Positions 1 through 8,329 of a DNA stretch of 16,005 bases are shown here, one piece after another. Both the position numbers and the translations under genes were made by a program. Under the pieces are notes generated by a model, which saw nothing but the letters and a program-made list of their open reading frames with translations, ran no database searches and was not told where the DNA came from. The number at the start of each line of letters is the position of its first letter. Within the stretch, counting starts at the first letter, position 1. The stretch comes from Opitutia bacterium UBA977. GTDB lineage: Bacteria; Verrucomicrobiota; Verrucomicrobiia; Opitutales; Coraliomargaritaceae. The stretch spans positions 11,548 to 27,552 of the forward strand of contig DBBT01000027.1 of NCBI GenBank assembly GCA_002292345.1, written 5' to 3'.

Positions 1-174
1 GTGCAACCACCGGCGAGCTCTTGGGGGATTTTAATTAACGACGGGGCCCAGAAACTCGACATCTACCCGTGGATGCTGATTTTCCCTGCCCTCTTTTTCT
101 CGCTCACTATTTTTGCGCTCAACTTCATCGGCGACGGCGTCCGCGATGCGCTGGATCCCAAAGAGTCGAAGTAA
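1..174 (+). CDS. ABC transporter permease, oligopeptide type (DppC/OppC family), 3' end only
   Basis: The frame is open from the left edge of the window and stops at TAA 172-174, giving 57 residues of a protein whose start lies outside. The visible tail carries the pattern seen at the C-terminus of DppC/OppC-type permeases: a P-x-x-SWG segment, a hydrophobic last membrane helix running from about WMLIFPALFF to IFALNF, and the closing N-F-I-G-D-G-V-R-D-A-L-D-P motif. Permeases of this family pair with a DppB-like partner and two ATPases to import peptides or related solutes through the inner membrane. None of those partners is in the window; they would be expected upstream. The substrate cannot be told from this fragment. 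The next gene begins within 15 bases, so the two are probably co-transcribed. Confidence 0.9.
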   Translation: MQPPASSWGILINDGAQKLDIYPWMLIFPALFFSLTIFALNFIGDGVRDALDPKESK

Positions 175-186
175 GTGGTTAAGCCA

Positions 187-711
187 ATGAGTGCTCTCCG
201 ACCTTGCCCGTATCTACCCACGCCAGAGGCGAAGATGTCGTACCGCTGCTTAACCGCCCTCAAGGGCGCTGACCGTGAACGCTTTTATCTCACCGCGCTC
301 AAATACGGGCACTTCCTTTGGCAGCAAGGATATGCAGGACGTAGCATTTTGGCCATCACACGCGCGCTTTATGCAGATGTTCCACCAGGCGCTGCGACCC
401 TCAATCAATGGCCACTGCCTTATGCCGCGCTAGGGTGGATCATCGCAAACCATCCTGACGATCATTTCCCTGGCAACCCACGTGTTAGCTTTGAGCACCA
501 AGCCACTCGGCTACGTGGCGATCGACAAGCTCTGCGCCGCGCCCGCGCATGGGCAGTCTGGGCACTCATCCGCAAAGCCAAGCCCACCTTAGCTGGCGAT
601 CCCAAACTAGGCATCGAACAACCCACACTCAACGAGATCGAAGCACAACTCCGCGCCATTGGTCATCCTGGCGAAGTCGCCAACTGGCAGGCCGCACTTG
701 AGCTCACCTAA
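187..711 (+). CDS. Conserved-looking hypothetical protein, about 174 residues
   Basis: This frame follows the permease stop by 12 bases and reads to TAA at 709-711. I chose ATG 187; GTG 175 (directly after the permease stop) and ATG 235 are in-frame alternatives, and no Shine-Dalgarno motif decides between them. The product has no signal peptide and no clear membrane helix, so it is probably cytoplasmic. It is rich in Trp, Arg and Ala, with a basic helical stretch around RLRGDRQALRRARAWAVWAL and a C-terminal helix ending in NWQAALEL. I recognise no domain. Tight linkage to a peptide-transporter permease suggests co-expression, but gives no evidence of a role in transport. Codon-like composition and operon spacing support a real gene; its function is unknown. 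Confidence 0.72.
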   Translation: MSALRPCPYLPTPEAKMSYRCLTALKGADRERFYLTALKYGHFLWQQGYAGRSILAITRALYADVPPGAATLNQWPLPYAALGWIIANHPDDHFPGNPRVSFEHQATRLRGDRQALRRARAWAVWALIRKAKPTLAGDPKLGIEQPTLNEIEAQLRAIGHPGEVANWQAALELT

Positions 712-713
712 TT

Positions 714-729
714 GAGTCTGATCGGACTC
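714..729. terminator. Small hairpin between convergent genes, possible weak bidirectional terminator
   Basis: An inverted repeat GAGTC / GACTC (714-718 and 725-729) with a 6-base loop fills nearly all of the 17-base gap between the stops of the plus-strand hypothetical gene and the minus-strand dehydratase gene. A transcription stop is expected here. The stem is only 5 bp and no T-tract follows on either strand, so it is not a canonical intrinsic terminator. Confidence 0.25.
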
Positions 730-2597
730 TAGCCGACGTAAGGCGTATACTCTGGAACAAATCGTTGTATCGTGCGTTTAATCTCAGTCGGATCACTCAC
801 CGACGATGCCGAACCAAGCGCAGTAGTAATCGACTCAATCGAATCCGCACACTTCTGGTCGGCCACAAACCGCATGACTCGCGGGTGGTTAGTCGGCTGC
901 AGCGTCTCACTGAGATGCTGCACCTCCTCATATAATTTCTCGCCTGGCTTCAGGCCAATAAACTTGATCTCAATATCTTCGCCTACGATATATCCACTCA
1001 GCGCAATCATCTGACGAGCCACGTCCACGATCTTCATGGATTTGCCCATATCTAGGACGAAAATCTCTCCACCGTCCCCCTGAGTCGCGCTCTGCAATAC
1101 CAAGCCGACCGCCTCATGCACCGTCATAAAGAAGCGAGTCACCTCCGGGTCGGTCACCGTCACTGGCCCACCTGCCGCAATTTGACGCTTAAAGATCGGT
1201 ATGACGCTACCCGACGAGCCCAGTACATTGCCAAACCGAACGGCCATAAATTTCGTCGTGTTTCCCTCCACCCCTTGTTGCTCCAATAAAGACAACTCGG
1301 CCAGTCGTTTACTCACCCCCATCACACTGGTTGGATTGATCGCCTTATCCGTGGAGATCAGAATAAATCGCTCCACCCCAGACGCACTCGCAAGACGAGC
1401 CAAGCCAGCAGTCGTCACAAAATTATTCTTTAACGCTTCAGCAGGTTGCGCTTCCATTAGATTAACATGCTTATGAGCCGCCGCATGAAAAATAACTTCC
1501 GGCTGAAAACGCTTAAATACTTTTTCAACCTCATCTACCTCATGCACATCTAATATCAAAGTTTGCGACAGTCGCGCAGGATCGTGCTGCTCGAGGACTT
1601 CCTGCTGCAAATCAAAAATAGCGAGCTCAGCCTGATCAATACAAAGTACCGATGCGGGCACATAATCCAACACTTGGGCCACTAGCTCGCGACCAATACT
1701 ACCTCCAGCCCCGGTCACCAGTACCCGTTTACCCGCGAGCATTCCGCGAATCTGATCCGAGTTCAGGTCGATCGTATCGCGCCCGAGTAAATCTTCCAAC
1801 TCAACCGGACGTAGCTGCGTCATCTGCGCACGCCCAGTCACCAAGTCTGTCAATGCCGGCACTGTCTCCACTCCAAGCCCTGCCTCGCCCGCCATCTTAG
1901 CTACGGCACGCACACGCCCCACGGATGCCGAAGGAAATGCGATGATCACCTTACCTGCAGCGTAGCGCTTCGCCACTTGAACCAGACCATCGACTGCATC
2001 AGCGACTAATACGCCATGCACATAGCGACCGACCTTCTTCACATCATCATCGAGGAAGGCCACGGGGCGCATGCCGAGCCGTGCTCTATGCTTGAGCTCC
2101 GAGCAAAGCCCTGCGCCGACCTCACCTGCGCCAACAATCAATACGTTCTCCATCTCATCCCAGCTAAGCCAATCTTCTAAACCACTACTTGCCTTGACGC
2201 GTAATGCTACGCGAAACCCTGCCAACAATAGAAAACTCAATAAAAAGTCGGTTAGAATCACCGCCCGCGGCGGCACGCCATTTCCATCATACACATACCA
2301 CATTGAGGCTAAAATACAGCTCGTCACAAATAAGCCTAGTGACAAGCGTACTGCATCTGGTAATCGGAAATAAGAGAGTACACAATCCATCTGGCCCGAG
2401 GCCACCAGTAACATCAGCTTCAACACCACGACCCACCAAATGGTATTAATTAAATCTAGAGCATGAGACTCTGGCACGTTGAAATCGAAGCGTAACTGAT
2501 AAGCCACGAAGTAACTCAGCCCACAAAGGAGTGCATACAATAACACCAACCCTAGGGTCCGAATATTGCAGTAACGGGATAAGATGCTAACAGCCAT
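729..2597 (-). CDS. Membrane-anchored NDP-sugar 4,6-dehydratase (PglF/WbpM/CapD-type polysaccharide biosynthesis protein)
   Basis: A 622-residue protein of the long dehydratase type that converts UDP-GlcNAc-like sugars to 4-keto-6-deoxy intermediates at the inner membrane. About four hydrophobic segments lie in residues 10-135. A first Rossmann fold begins with V-G-A-G-E-V-G near 155-162. The catalytic extended-SDR domain begins with T-G-A-G-G-S-I-G at 295-302, followed by HAAAHKHV (371-378) and STDKA (415-419). The usual YxxxK is M426-xxx-K430, the Met-for-Tyr form known from WbpM-type enzymes, so catalysis should rely on the Asp-Lys pair in STDKA. Length matches the family. It starts 15 bases after the aminotransferase stop, forming an operon whose two products act in consecutive steps. 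UDP-GlcNAc as substrate is inferred from the family. Confidence is high for family and moderate for exact sugar. Confidence 0.93.
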   Translation of the reverse strand: MAVSILSRYCNIRTLGLVLLYALLCGLSYFVAYQLRFDFNVPESHALDLINTIWWVVVLKLMLLVASGQMDCVLSYFRLPDAVRLSLGLFVTSCILASMWYVYDGNGVPPRAVILTDFLLSFLLLAGFRVALRVKASSGLEDWLSWDEMENVLIVGAGEVGAGLCSELKHRARLGMRPVAFLDDDVKKVGRYVHGVLVADAVDGLVQVAKRYAAGKVIIAFPSASVGRVRAVAKMAGEAGLGVETVPALTDLVTGRAQMTQLRPVELEDLLGRDTIDLNSDQIRGMLAGKRVLVTGAGGSIGRELVAQVLDYVPASVLCIDQAELAIFDLQQEVLEQHDPARLSQTLILDVHEVDEVEKVFKRFQPEVIFHAAAHKHVNLMEAQPAEALKNNFVTTAGLARLASASGVERFILISTDKAINPTSVMGVSKRLAELSLLEQQGVEGNTTKFMAVRFGNVLGSSGSVIPIFKRQIAAGGPVTVTDPEVTRFFMTVHEAVGLVLQSATQGDGGEIFVLDMGKSMKIVDVARQMIALSGYIVGEDIEIKFIGLKPGEKLYEEVQHLSETLQPTNHPRVMRFVADQKCADSIESITTALGSASSVSDPTEIKRTIQRFVPEYTPYVG

Positions 2598-2612
2598 AGT
2601 GAATACTTTTGG

Positions 2613-3749
2613 TTATGGCCGTCGTTGCGCAAAACACGAGCGCACAATCTCGATAACCTTCGAACGATCCTCCGCGCCCATCGCCGATCCACTCGGCAAA
2701 CACAATCCATTGGCAAACAAACCTTCCGCGCAATCCCCGCCAATCGACGCACAATCCTGAAATACTGGCTGCATGTGCAGCGGCTTCCATAGCGGTCGAG
2801 CCTCTATATCCGCATCTGCAAGCGCCTCGATGATCTGATCGCGCGAGCTCCCACCAGCCATTGGCTCGACAGTGAGGCAAGTCAGCCAGTAATTCGCCGC
2901 ATCCGGATCGACGATGGGCATAAATGCCACACCAGGCAACTCGCCCAAGGCATCACGATAGGCTTCAAAATGCACACGCTTCACAGCAATGCGTCGTTCA
3001 AGGTCATCTAACTGACTTAGACCGAGGCCTGCCAAGACGTTGCTCATCCGATAATTATAACCGACCTCGCGATGCTCATAATGTGCCACTGGCTCTTTCG
3101 CTTGAGTCGATAGAAAAAGCGCCCGCTCAATCCACGAGGCCTTATCCGCGAGCAACATACCGCCGCCCGAAGTCGTGATAATTTTATTACCATTAAAAGA
3201 GAAAAAAGAAAACGCACCCATGCTACCTGCCGCACGTCCTTTATAAGTCGCGCCCAATGCCTCAGCTGCATCTTCCACCACAGGAATATTATAGCGCTCA
3301 CACACCGCCAAAATCGGGTCCATATTCGCACACTGACCATACAGATGCACCACGATTACCGCCTTCGGCAGCTCCCCTGAAGCGGCACGCTCGCCGAGCT
3401 CCAGTTCGAGTAGAATCGGATCCATATTCCACGTGCTCGGCTCGCTATCCACAAATATTGGATCAGCACCACAGTAACAGATCGGATTGGCACTCGCAGC
3501 AAACGTCAGCGTCGGGCAAATCACTGTATCGCCCGGTTGTACATTCAGCATCTGTAGCGCAAGATGCAGCGCAGCAGTGCCAGAATTGAGTGCCACCGCA
3601 TGCTTACGGTCGGCACGCTTCGCCAGCGCCGCCTCAAAAGCCTCTAAATGCGGGCCCACTGGAGCCACCCAATTCGAGGTCAATACAGCATCAACCGCAG
3701 CATGGTCTTGCTGGCTGATATCTGGAGGCGAAAGATAAATACGGGGCAT
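2613..3749 (-). CDS. PLP-dependent sugar aminotransferase, DegT/DnrJ/EryC1/StrS family
   Basis: A 378-residue aspartate-aminotransferase-fold enzyme of the sugar-transaminase family. Visible landmarks are the phosphate-binding N-S-G-T-A-A-L-H-L region (55-63), V-V-E-D (157-160) with the pyridine-contacting Asp160, and F-N-G-N-K (185-189), where Lys189 should form the Schiff base with PLP. The R-M-S-N motif (about 234-237) is also typical. It would transfer an amino group from glutamate to the 4-keto sugar made by the dehydratase encoded just downstream, giving a 4-amino-4,6-dideoxy sugar as in PglE/PglF pairs. No acetyltransferase or glycosyltransferase is nearby, so the final glycan is unknown. 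The 131-bp gap upstream (3750-3880) should hold the promoter. It shows a direct repeat CCGTTT (3799-3804, 3815-3820), but no -35/-10 pair I would call. Confidence 0.92.
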   Translation of the reverse strand: MPRIYLSPPDISQQDHAAVDAVLTSNWVAPVGPHLEAFEAALAKRADRKHAVALNSGTAALHLALQMLNVQPGDTVICPTLTFAASANPICYCGADPIFVDSEPSTWNMDPILLELELGERAASGELPKAVIVVHLYGQCANMDPILAVCERYNIPVVEDAAEALGATYKGRAAGSMGAFSFFSFNGNKIITTSGGGMLLADKASWIERALFLSTQAKEPVAHYEHREVGYNYRMSNVLAGLGLSQLDDLERRIAVKRVHFEAYRDALGELPGVAFMPIVDPDAANYWLTCLTVEPMAGGSSRDQIIEALADADIEARPLWKPLHMQPVFQDCASIGGDCAEGLFANGLCLPSGSAMGAEDRSKVIEIVRSCFAQRRP

Positions 3750-3880
3750 GGTGCAAGTATGTTTTCCTCATCGAGGGGGTATTTCGATCTTTTTCACTCC
3801 GTTTCATGAAAAAACCGTTTGTTCACGATGGTCGGCTCAGAGTTTGATGCAAAAATGACACATGAATTTCGAATCATCCA

Positions 3881-5545
3881 CTATTTGAACGCCAACAGCT
3901 CTTCGGCATGCGCGCGGGCCGAATCAGAATGACGATCCCCAAGCATTCGAGAAAGCTCACTCAAGCGCGACTCACGACTCTGATGTATCGGACCGATCGA
4001 TACAGTGGTCGAATCATCATCCTGCGATTTTGTGACGACAAAATGATTTTGCGCAAGTGATGCCACTTGCGGCAAGTGCGTCACACACAGCACCTGATGT
4101 CGCTCTGCAAGTCGCGCTAGCTCTGCTCCGACCGCGCGACCGACTTCACCGCCGACATTGGCATCCACTTCGTCGAAGACCAGTAGCGGCGTGGCATCTG
4201 CCTCGGCCAGCACCGTCTTCAGTGCCAGCATGACACGAGCGGTCTCACCACTGGATGCGATTTTATTAAGCGGCAATAGGTCCTGCCCCGCATTGGGCGC
4301 AAACTGAAAGCCGCAGCGGCTGTTGCCAAAATCCTGCAGCTCACTTTCAGCAATAATCTCGATTTCGAGGCGCGCCTTCTTGAAGCCTAATGCCTGCAAC
4401 AATGCCGCAGCTTTGTCGGCCAAAGTCTTAGCAGCTTTTTCGCGGGCCTTGCGCAGCTTGGTGGCTTCTTTGCGCAGCGACGCTTCGAGTTTGGCGGCGG
4501 CTTCGCGTTTGGCTTTAAGCGTGCCTTCGATATCGCCCTGCACTGCCAACTGCTGCGCCAGCTGCTCACGTTTGACCAGCACCGCCTCAACACTGCCACC
4601 GTATTTGCGCCGCACTTCCTGCCAGAGATTCATCCGCTCGCTAGTCGCTTCAATCGCTTCAGCATCGAACTCGAAATCACTGGCGAGACGACCGGTCTCT
4701 TCACCGAGGTCCTGCATCTCGATCAACACGCTACGCGCTCGCTCCAACAGCGGCTCGGAATCAGCATCGAGTGCCACCAGCGACTCATAGCGCCCAACGA
4801 TCATGCTAAGCTGTTCGCACAGCCCTTGATCGCCCGACAGCCCTTCGGAGCAATTCGCAGCGAGCGTCACCAGCTCTTGTCCACTCGACATACGCGTGTA
4901 GTCACGCTCCAGCGCTTCGATGGAGTCTTCAGAGACATCGACGCTATCAATCTTGTTGATCTGTTTACGCACAAAATCAATTTCGTCCTCATCCAAGCGT
5001 TCGCCAGATTCGAGGCTGTCGATTTCTTTGTGCGCAGCTCGCCATGTTGCATAGCCGCCTTGATAGCTCGCAAGCAGCTCGGCATTGCCCGCATAGAGAT
5101 CGAGCATTTCCAACTGACGGCGTTCTTGAAATAGTTTTTGCGGCTCACCTGGCCCATGAAAATCGATCCACGACTCCCCTAGCTCCTGTAACTGTGTGAG
5201 TGTGGCCATGCTGCCATTGATCTGCACACGCGGCATTTTCTTGCGATGTATACTACGCTGTAGCAACAGCACGCCGTCTTCGCAGCACGGCAACCCGGCG
5301 GTCTCCAGTAGCGCATCTATTTCTGCGGAGTCTTCAAAATACAACGCCGCTTCGACTTCCAACTGATCCGTCCCCTGGCGAATCATGGTCTTATCCGTAC
5401 GTGCTCCGGAAAGCAGCCCCAACGCGCCAAGCAAGACACTCTTACCCGCGCCAGTCTCACCGGTGACGGCGGTAAACCCAGCATCCAACTCGAGCGTCAC
5501 CTCAGAGAGGAGCGCGAGATTCTTAATTTTAAGATATTGCAGCAT
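3881..5545 (-). CDS. recN: DNA repair protein RecN
   Basis: An SMC-like ATPase that acts at DNA double-strand breaks with the RecA pathway. I start it at ATG 5545 (554 residues, against 553 in E. coli) because MLQYLKIKNLALL aligns with the family N-terminus; an upstream ATG at 5572 would overlap the preceding gene. Walker A G-E-T-G-A-G-K-S is at 29-36, a long central coiled-coil region spans about 145-370, and Walker B L-L-V-F-D-E (Asp458, Glu459) is followed by CVTHLPQ (487-493). Two motifs depart from the common form: the usual HGQHxHQ stretch reads HGPGEPQ (130-136), and the ABC signature usually seen as ASGGELSR reads A-S-S-G-E-T-A-R (430-437). The gene follows the Yip1-like gene by 10 bases, so the two are likely co-transcribed. 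The head motifs still look competent for ATP binding. Confidence 0.95.
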   Translation of the reverse strand: MLQYLKIKNLALLSEVTLELDAGFTAVTGETGAGKSVLLGALGLLSGARTDKTMIRQGTDQLEVEAALYFEDSAEIDALLETAGLPCCEDGVLLLQRSIHRKKMPRVQINGSMATLTQLQELGESWIDFHGPGEPQKLFQERRQLEMLDLYAGNAELLASYQGGYATWRAAHKEIDSLESGERLDEDEIDFVRKQINKIDSVDVSEDSIEALERDYTRMSSGQELVTLAANCSEGLSGDQGLCEQLSMIVGRYESLVALDADSEPLLERARSVLIEMQDLGEETGRLASDFEFDAEAIEATSERMNLWQEVRRKYGGSVEAVLVKREQLAQQLAVQGDIEGTLKAKREAAAKLEASLRKEATKLRKAREKAAKTLADKAAALLQALGFKKARLEIEIIAESELQDFGNSRCGFQFAPNAGQDLLPLNKIASSGETARVMLALKTVLAEADATPLLVFDEVDANVGGEVGRAVGAELARLAERHQVLCVTHLPQVASLAQNHFVVTKSQDDDSTTVSIGPIHQSRESRLSELSRMLGDRHSDSARAHAEELLAFK

Positions 5546-5555
5546 GGCTAAAAAT

Positions 5556-6125
5556 TTAAGCGGCGGAGCCAAACAGAGTGACCAACAACTGCGCGCACAA
5601 GGTCAACGGAAACAGACTAACTATAATCGTCACAACCAAGCAAAAGAAGGTCTTCAATACACTCAGTCGCAGTGCCGCAGAAAGCGCCAAAAGGATGATT
5701 ACATAGCCATAGAAAAATACGCAGAAGAAGACTGGTGCGAAGCTGACAATCATTTCGGGGTTCACCTCAGCACCAAGCATAAAAGAGAGCACCATCGACA
5801 GCAACGTCCACGGCAACAAGCCGATCCCAAGCGCAGTGCGTGCATCGCGCTGCGTGCTTTCGGCACCGAACCAACGGCCGAAGTTACGTGTCAACCAGCC
5901 GAACAAATACAAGCCACACAGACCCGCGAATCCGCCGACCACAAACGGCAGCGGCCCCGACTCTGCGTGTGCCAACGAAAAACGACCACTTTGCACCGCG
6001 CCAAAAAAAGCCGCAATCATCACCGCAGCAGAATGCCCCTGCCCCGCATCGAGCAGTGCACGCATCGAACTGGCTGGTTTATACCAAAGCGTGAGTAGAG
6101 AAGGCTGGTTATTTATAGTGCTCAT
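5556..6125 (-). CDS. Yip1-family-like integral membrane protein
   Basis: A 189-residue hydrophobic protein with about five predicted membrane helices, near residues 30-45, 62-80, 100-120, 126-150 and 157-186. The opening S-L-L-T-L-W-Y-K-P-x-x-S-M-R-A-L-L resembles the start of bacterial YIP1 (Pfam PF04893) proteins, which often begin with a Trp/Pro stretch and an M-R motif before the first helix. A G-W-L-T-R-N-F-G-R-W-F-G loop also fits. The function of bacterial members is not established. It lies 10 bases upstream of recN and is divergent from the ABC-F gene across a 128-bp gap (6126-6253) that must hold both promoters, though I cannot name convincing boxes. Membrane topology is strongly supported; family membership is moderate. 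Confidence 0.7.
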   Translation of the reverse strand: MSTINNQPSLLTLWYKPASSMRALLDAGQGHSAAVMIAAFFGAVQSGRFSLAHAESGPLPFVVGGFAGLCGLYLFGWLTRNFGRWFGAESTQRDARTALGIGLLPWTLLSMVLSFMLGAEVNPEMIVSFAPVFFCVFFYGYVIILLALSAALRLSVLKTFFCLVVTIIVSLFPLTLCAQLLVTLFGSAA

Positions 6126-6253
6126 TTGTCCAAGTGCTTTTCAAAAAAGACAGAATACTGCGTACATGCAAGTCTGCGTCGATTCGAAGTCTGATTTAAA
6201 AATTCTTTTGCGTTGTCTCTTTGCTCCCTTCGACAAACCTCTGCGCTCTTTCT

Positions 6254-8188
6254 ATGCTTACCTTCTCAAAACTCAGTAAAGGCTTCGGCCAAAAGACCCT
6301 CTTCACCGATATCTCGTTTCGTATCCTACAAGGCGATCGCATCGGTCTGGTCGGACCCAACGGAGCCGGTAAGACGACGCTTTTTAACATCATCCTCGGC
6401 ACCACGGAGTGCGACAGCGGCAAGGTCGAGCTCGACCGCGGCACGGTGATCGGCTTCCTGCCTCAGGAAAGCGCGCCTGCTGGCGAAGAGACAGTCGCGG
6501 AGCTAGCGACTTCGATCTCCCCTGAGTTTGTCGGCATTTATAATGCACTGCGCGAGTTTCCTGATCCAGATGCCCCTGAGCGTATCGATGCGATGGAGCA
6601 ATTTGTCGATCTGGATGGCTACACATTGGAAGCTAAGGCAAAGCGTATCTTGGCAGGCCTTGCGTTCCGTTCAGAAGATTTTGATAAGCCCGCACATACC
6701 TTGAGCGGTGGCTGGATTATGCGTGCGCATTTGGCCCGTTTGCTAGTCATGGAGCCGGATCTGCTGATGCTCGATGAGCCGACCAATCACTTGGACCTCG
6801 AGACATTGGGCTGGTTTCAAAATCAGCTGAGCAACTACTCTGGCGCAATTTTGACCATCTCGCACGACCGTGAATTCCTCAACGGCGTCTGCGACGGCAT
6901 CATCGAAATCGCCAATGGACACCTGCACCGCTACCACGGCAACTACGACTATTATCTCACTCAAAAAGTGGATCGCGAAGCACAACAGCTCGCCGCTTAT
7001 AATAACCAGCAACGCGAAATCTCACACTTGGAAGATTTCGTGCGCCGCTTCCGCGCCAAGGCATCGAAAGCCTCGCAAGCGCAAGCGCGCATGAAGACGC
7101 TTGAAAAAATGGTGCGTCTGTCGCCGCCCGAAAGCGCCGCCGACACCATTTCATTTAGCTTCCCGCAGCCAATGCGGAGCGGCCAGCGCGTCGCTACCTT
7201 TGAAAATATTCAACAGGCTTACGGCGACCACGTCGTCTATACCGACCTGAACCTCATCATTGAGAAACAACAGCGCATCGTGCTGGTCGGCCCTAATGGC
7301 GCGGGTAAATCGACACTGCTTAAGATCCTCTCCGGGAGCGTCGGAATTCAAGGCGGCGTGCGCGAAATGGGCCACAATGTAAGTGTCGGCTACTTCTCGC
7401 AGCAACGGGTCGAAGTGCTCGATGTCGAGCGTAGTGTACTAGATGAAGCCATGGAACGTGTCGTCTCCGGCATGAATGAGCAAAAAGTACGCGGCATCCT
7501 GGGTGCCTTCCTATTTCGCGGCGACGACGTCTTTAAGAAAGTCAAAGTGCTCAGTGGTGGTGAGAAGAGCCGCCTCGCTCTGGTCAAACTGCTGCTCAAT
7601 CCGCCCAACCTACTGCTACTCGACGAACCGACCACTCACCTCGACATGCCCAGTATCGACGCGCTGATCGGTGCCCTAAAGGATTACACCGGCACCCTCG
7701 TCTTCGTCAGTCACGACGTGCACTTTATCCGTGCTATCGCTCAGCACACGATCCAAATCCAGGCCGGCAGTACCACTAATTTCGCCGGCGACTACGATTA
7801 TTACCTGCGCAAGTCAGAAGCGACTTCCGAAAAAGGCGGCCTAGTCGCAGGTATTAAAAACGCGCGCCCAGACTTTGAAGCCAAAGCAAAGAGTAAGCAA
7901 CCCGTCGTCAGCGCCAAAGAGCGCCGCCGCATCGAAGCAGAGAAACGCAAACTTGAATCAAAGGGCCGTAAAGGCGTCGAAAAACGCGTGGCAAAGCTCG
8001 AAGTCGAGGTGCTCAAGCTCGAGGCAGATCAAGCCGCAGTCACCGAACAACTCGGCAATCCCAGCGTTTATGCCGATAAAGAGAAAGCCAAAGAGCTCAA
8101 TATGCAGGCGGCTCGCATCTCGAAACGCTTGCAGGAGAAGAACTACGAGTGGGAAACAGCGGCAGAAGAATTAGGTAAGCTAATGTAA
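6254..8188 (+). CDS. ABC-F family ATPase (ribosome-associated, YheS/Uup-like)
   Basis: A 644-residue protein with two ABC domains and no membrane segment, so a soluble ABC-F ATPase and not a transporter. Domain 1 has G-P-N-G-A-G-K-T (34-41), LSGG (150-153) and L-D-E-P-T-N-H-L-D (173-181). Domain 2 has G-P-N-G-A-G-K-S (346-353), LSGGEKSR (433-440) and L-D-E-P-T-T-H-L-D (456-464). Between them a charged linker (about 232-300) contains R-R-F-R-A-K-A-S-K-A-S-Q-A-Q-A-R-M, typical of the P-site tRNA interaction motif of ABC-F proteins. A basic coiled-coil tail (about 550-644) is present as in Uup/YheS-like members. The expected role is relieving stalled or badly positioned ribosomes; no antibiotic specificity can be inferred. 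ATG 6254 is preferred over TTG 6221 because the family N-terminus begins at MLTFSKLSKGFG. No Shine-Dalgarno motif precedes it. Confidence 0.93.
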   Translation: MLTFSKLSKGFGQKTLFTDISFRILQGDRIGLVGPNGAGKTTLFNIILGTTECDSGKVELDRGTVIGFLPQESAPAGEETVAELATSISPEFVGIYNALREFPDPDAPERIDAMEQFVDLDGYTLEAKAKRILAGLAFRSEDFDKPAHTLSGGWIMRAHLARLLVMEPDLLMLDEPTNHLDLETLGWFQNQLSNYSGAILTISHDREFLNGVCDGIIEIANGHLHRYHGNYDYYLTQKVDREAQQLAAYNNQQREISHLEDFVRRFRAKASKASQAQARMKTLEKMVRLSPPESAADTISFSFPQPMRSGQRVATFENIQQAYGDHVVYTDLNLIIEKQQRIVLVGPNGAGKSTLLKILSGSVGIQGGVREMGHNVSVGYFSQQRVEVLDVERSVLDEAMERVVSGMNEQKVRGILGAFLFRGDDVFKKVKVLSGGEKSRLALVKLLLNPPNLLLLDEPTTHLDMPSIDALIGALKDYTGTLVFVSHDVHFIRAIAQHTIQIQAGSTTNFAGDYDYYLRKSEATSEKGGLVAGIKNARPDFEAKAKSKQPVVSAKERRRIEAEKRKLESKGRKGVEKRVAKLEVEVLKLEADQAAVTEQLGNPSVYADKEKAKELNMQAARISKRLQEKNYEWETAAEELGKLM

Positions 8189-8226
8189 GTTCTCAAACAG
8201 GAGTAATCATCATCAGCGGAATATCC

Positions 8227-8264
8227 CTGTAAAAGCCCATAGACTTAAGGTTTACGCTTTACAG
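8227..8264 (+). other. Hairpin in the leader before the TPR/ExbBD operon
   Basis: Arms 8227-8236 and 8256-8264 pair over 9 bp (CTGTAAA[A]GC with GCTTTACAG) with one bulged A and a 19-base loop. No T-tract follows, so it is not a standard intrinsic terminator for the ABC-F gene. It lies about 65 bases upstream of the TTG start of the first operon gene and could be a 5' UTR structure, an operator, or a chance pairing. The 141-bp gap 8189-8329 should also carry the operon promoter. TTTACA (8258-8263) with AATTTT 17 bases downstream is the best pair I see, and it is weak. Confidence 0.3.
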
Positions 8265-8329
8265 CAGAGACGGGACGAGGAATTTTATCAGCTTCTGGAA
8301 ATTGCTTCACCCGACACCAGCCATCTATT

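Noticed and set aside
3799..3820. Direct CCGTTT repeat upstream of the aminotransferase as an operator
   Set aside because: A single pair of 6-base direct repeats in a short gap is easily expected by chance, and no promoter elements are placed around it.
4323..4790. A Ser/Ala-rich plus-strand open frame of 155 codons
   Set aside because: It is antisense to the coiled-coil region of recN; the low-complexity product is a shadow of that region's codon pattern.
5385..6098. A 237-codon plus-strand open frame opposite recN and the Yip1-like gene
   Set aside because: It is rich in Arg, Gln and His with no domain, spans two genes with good evidence on the other strand, and has no supporting signals.
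6221..6253. Upstream TTG start for the ABC-F gene
   Set aside because: It would add 11 residues that do not fit the family N-terminus, which begins at the ATG at 6254.
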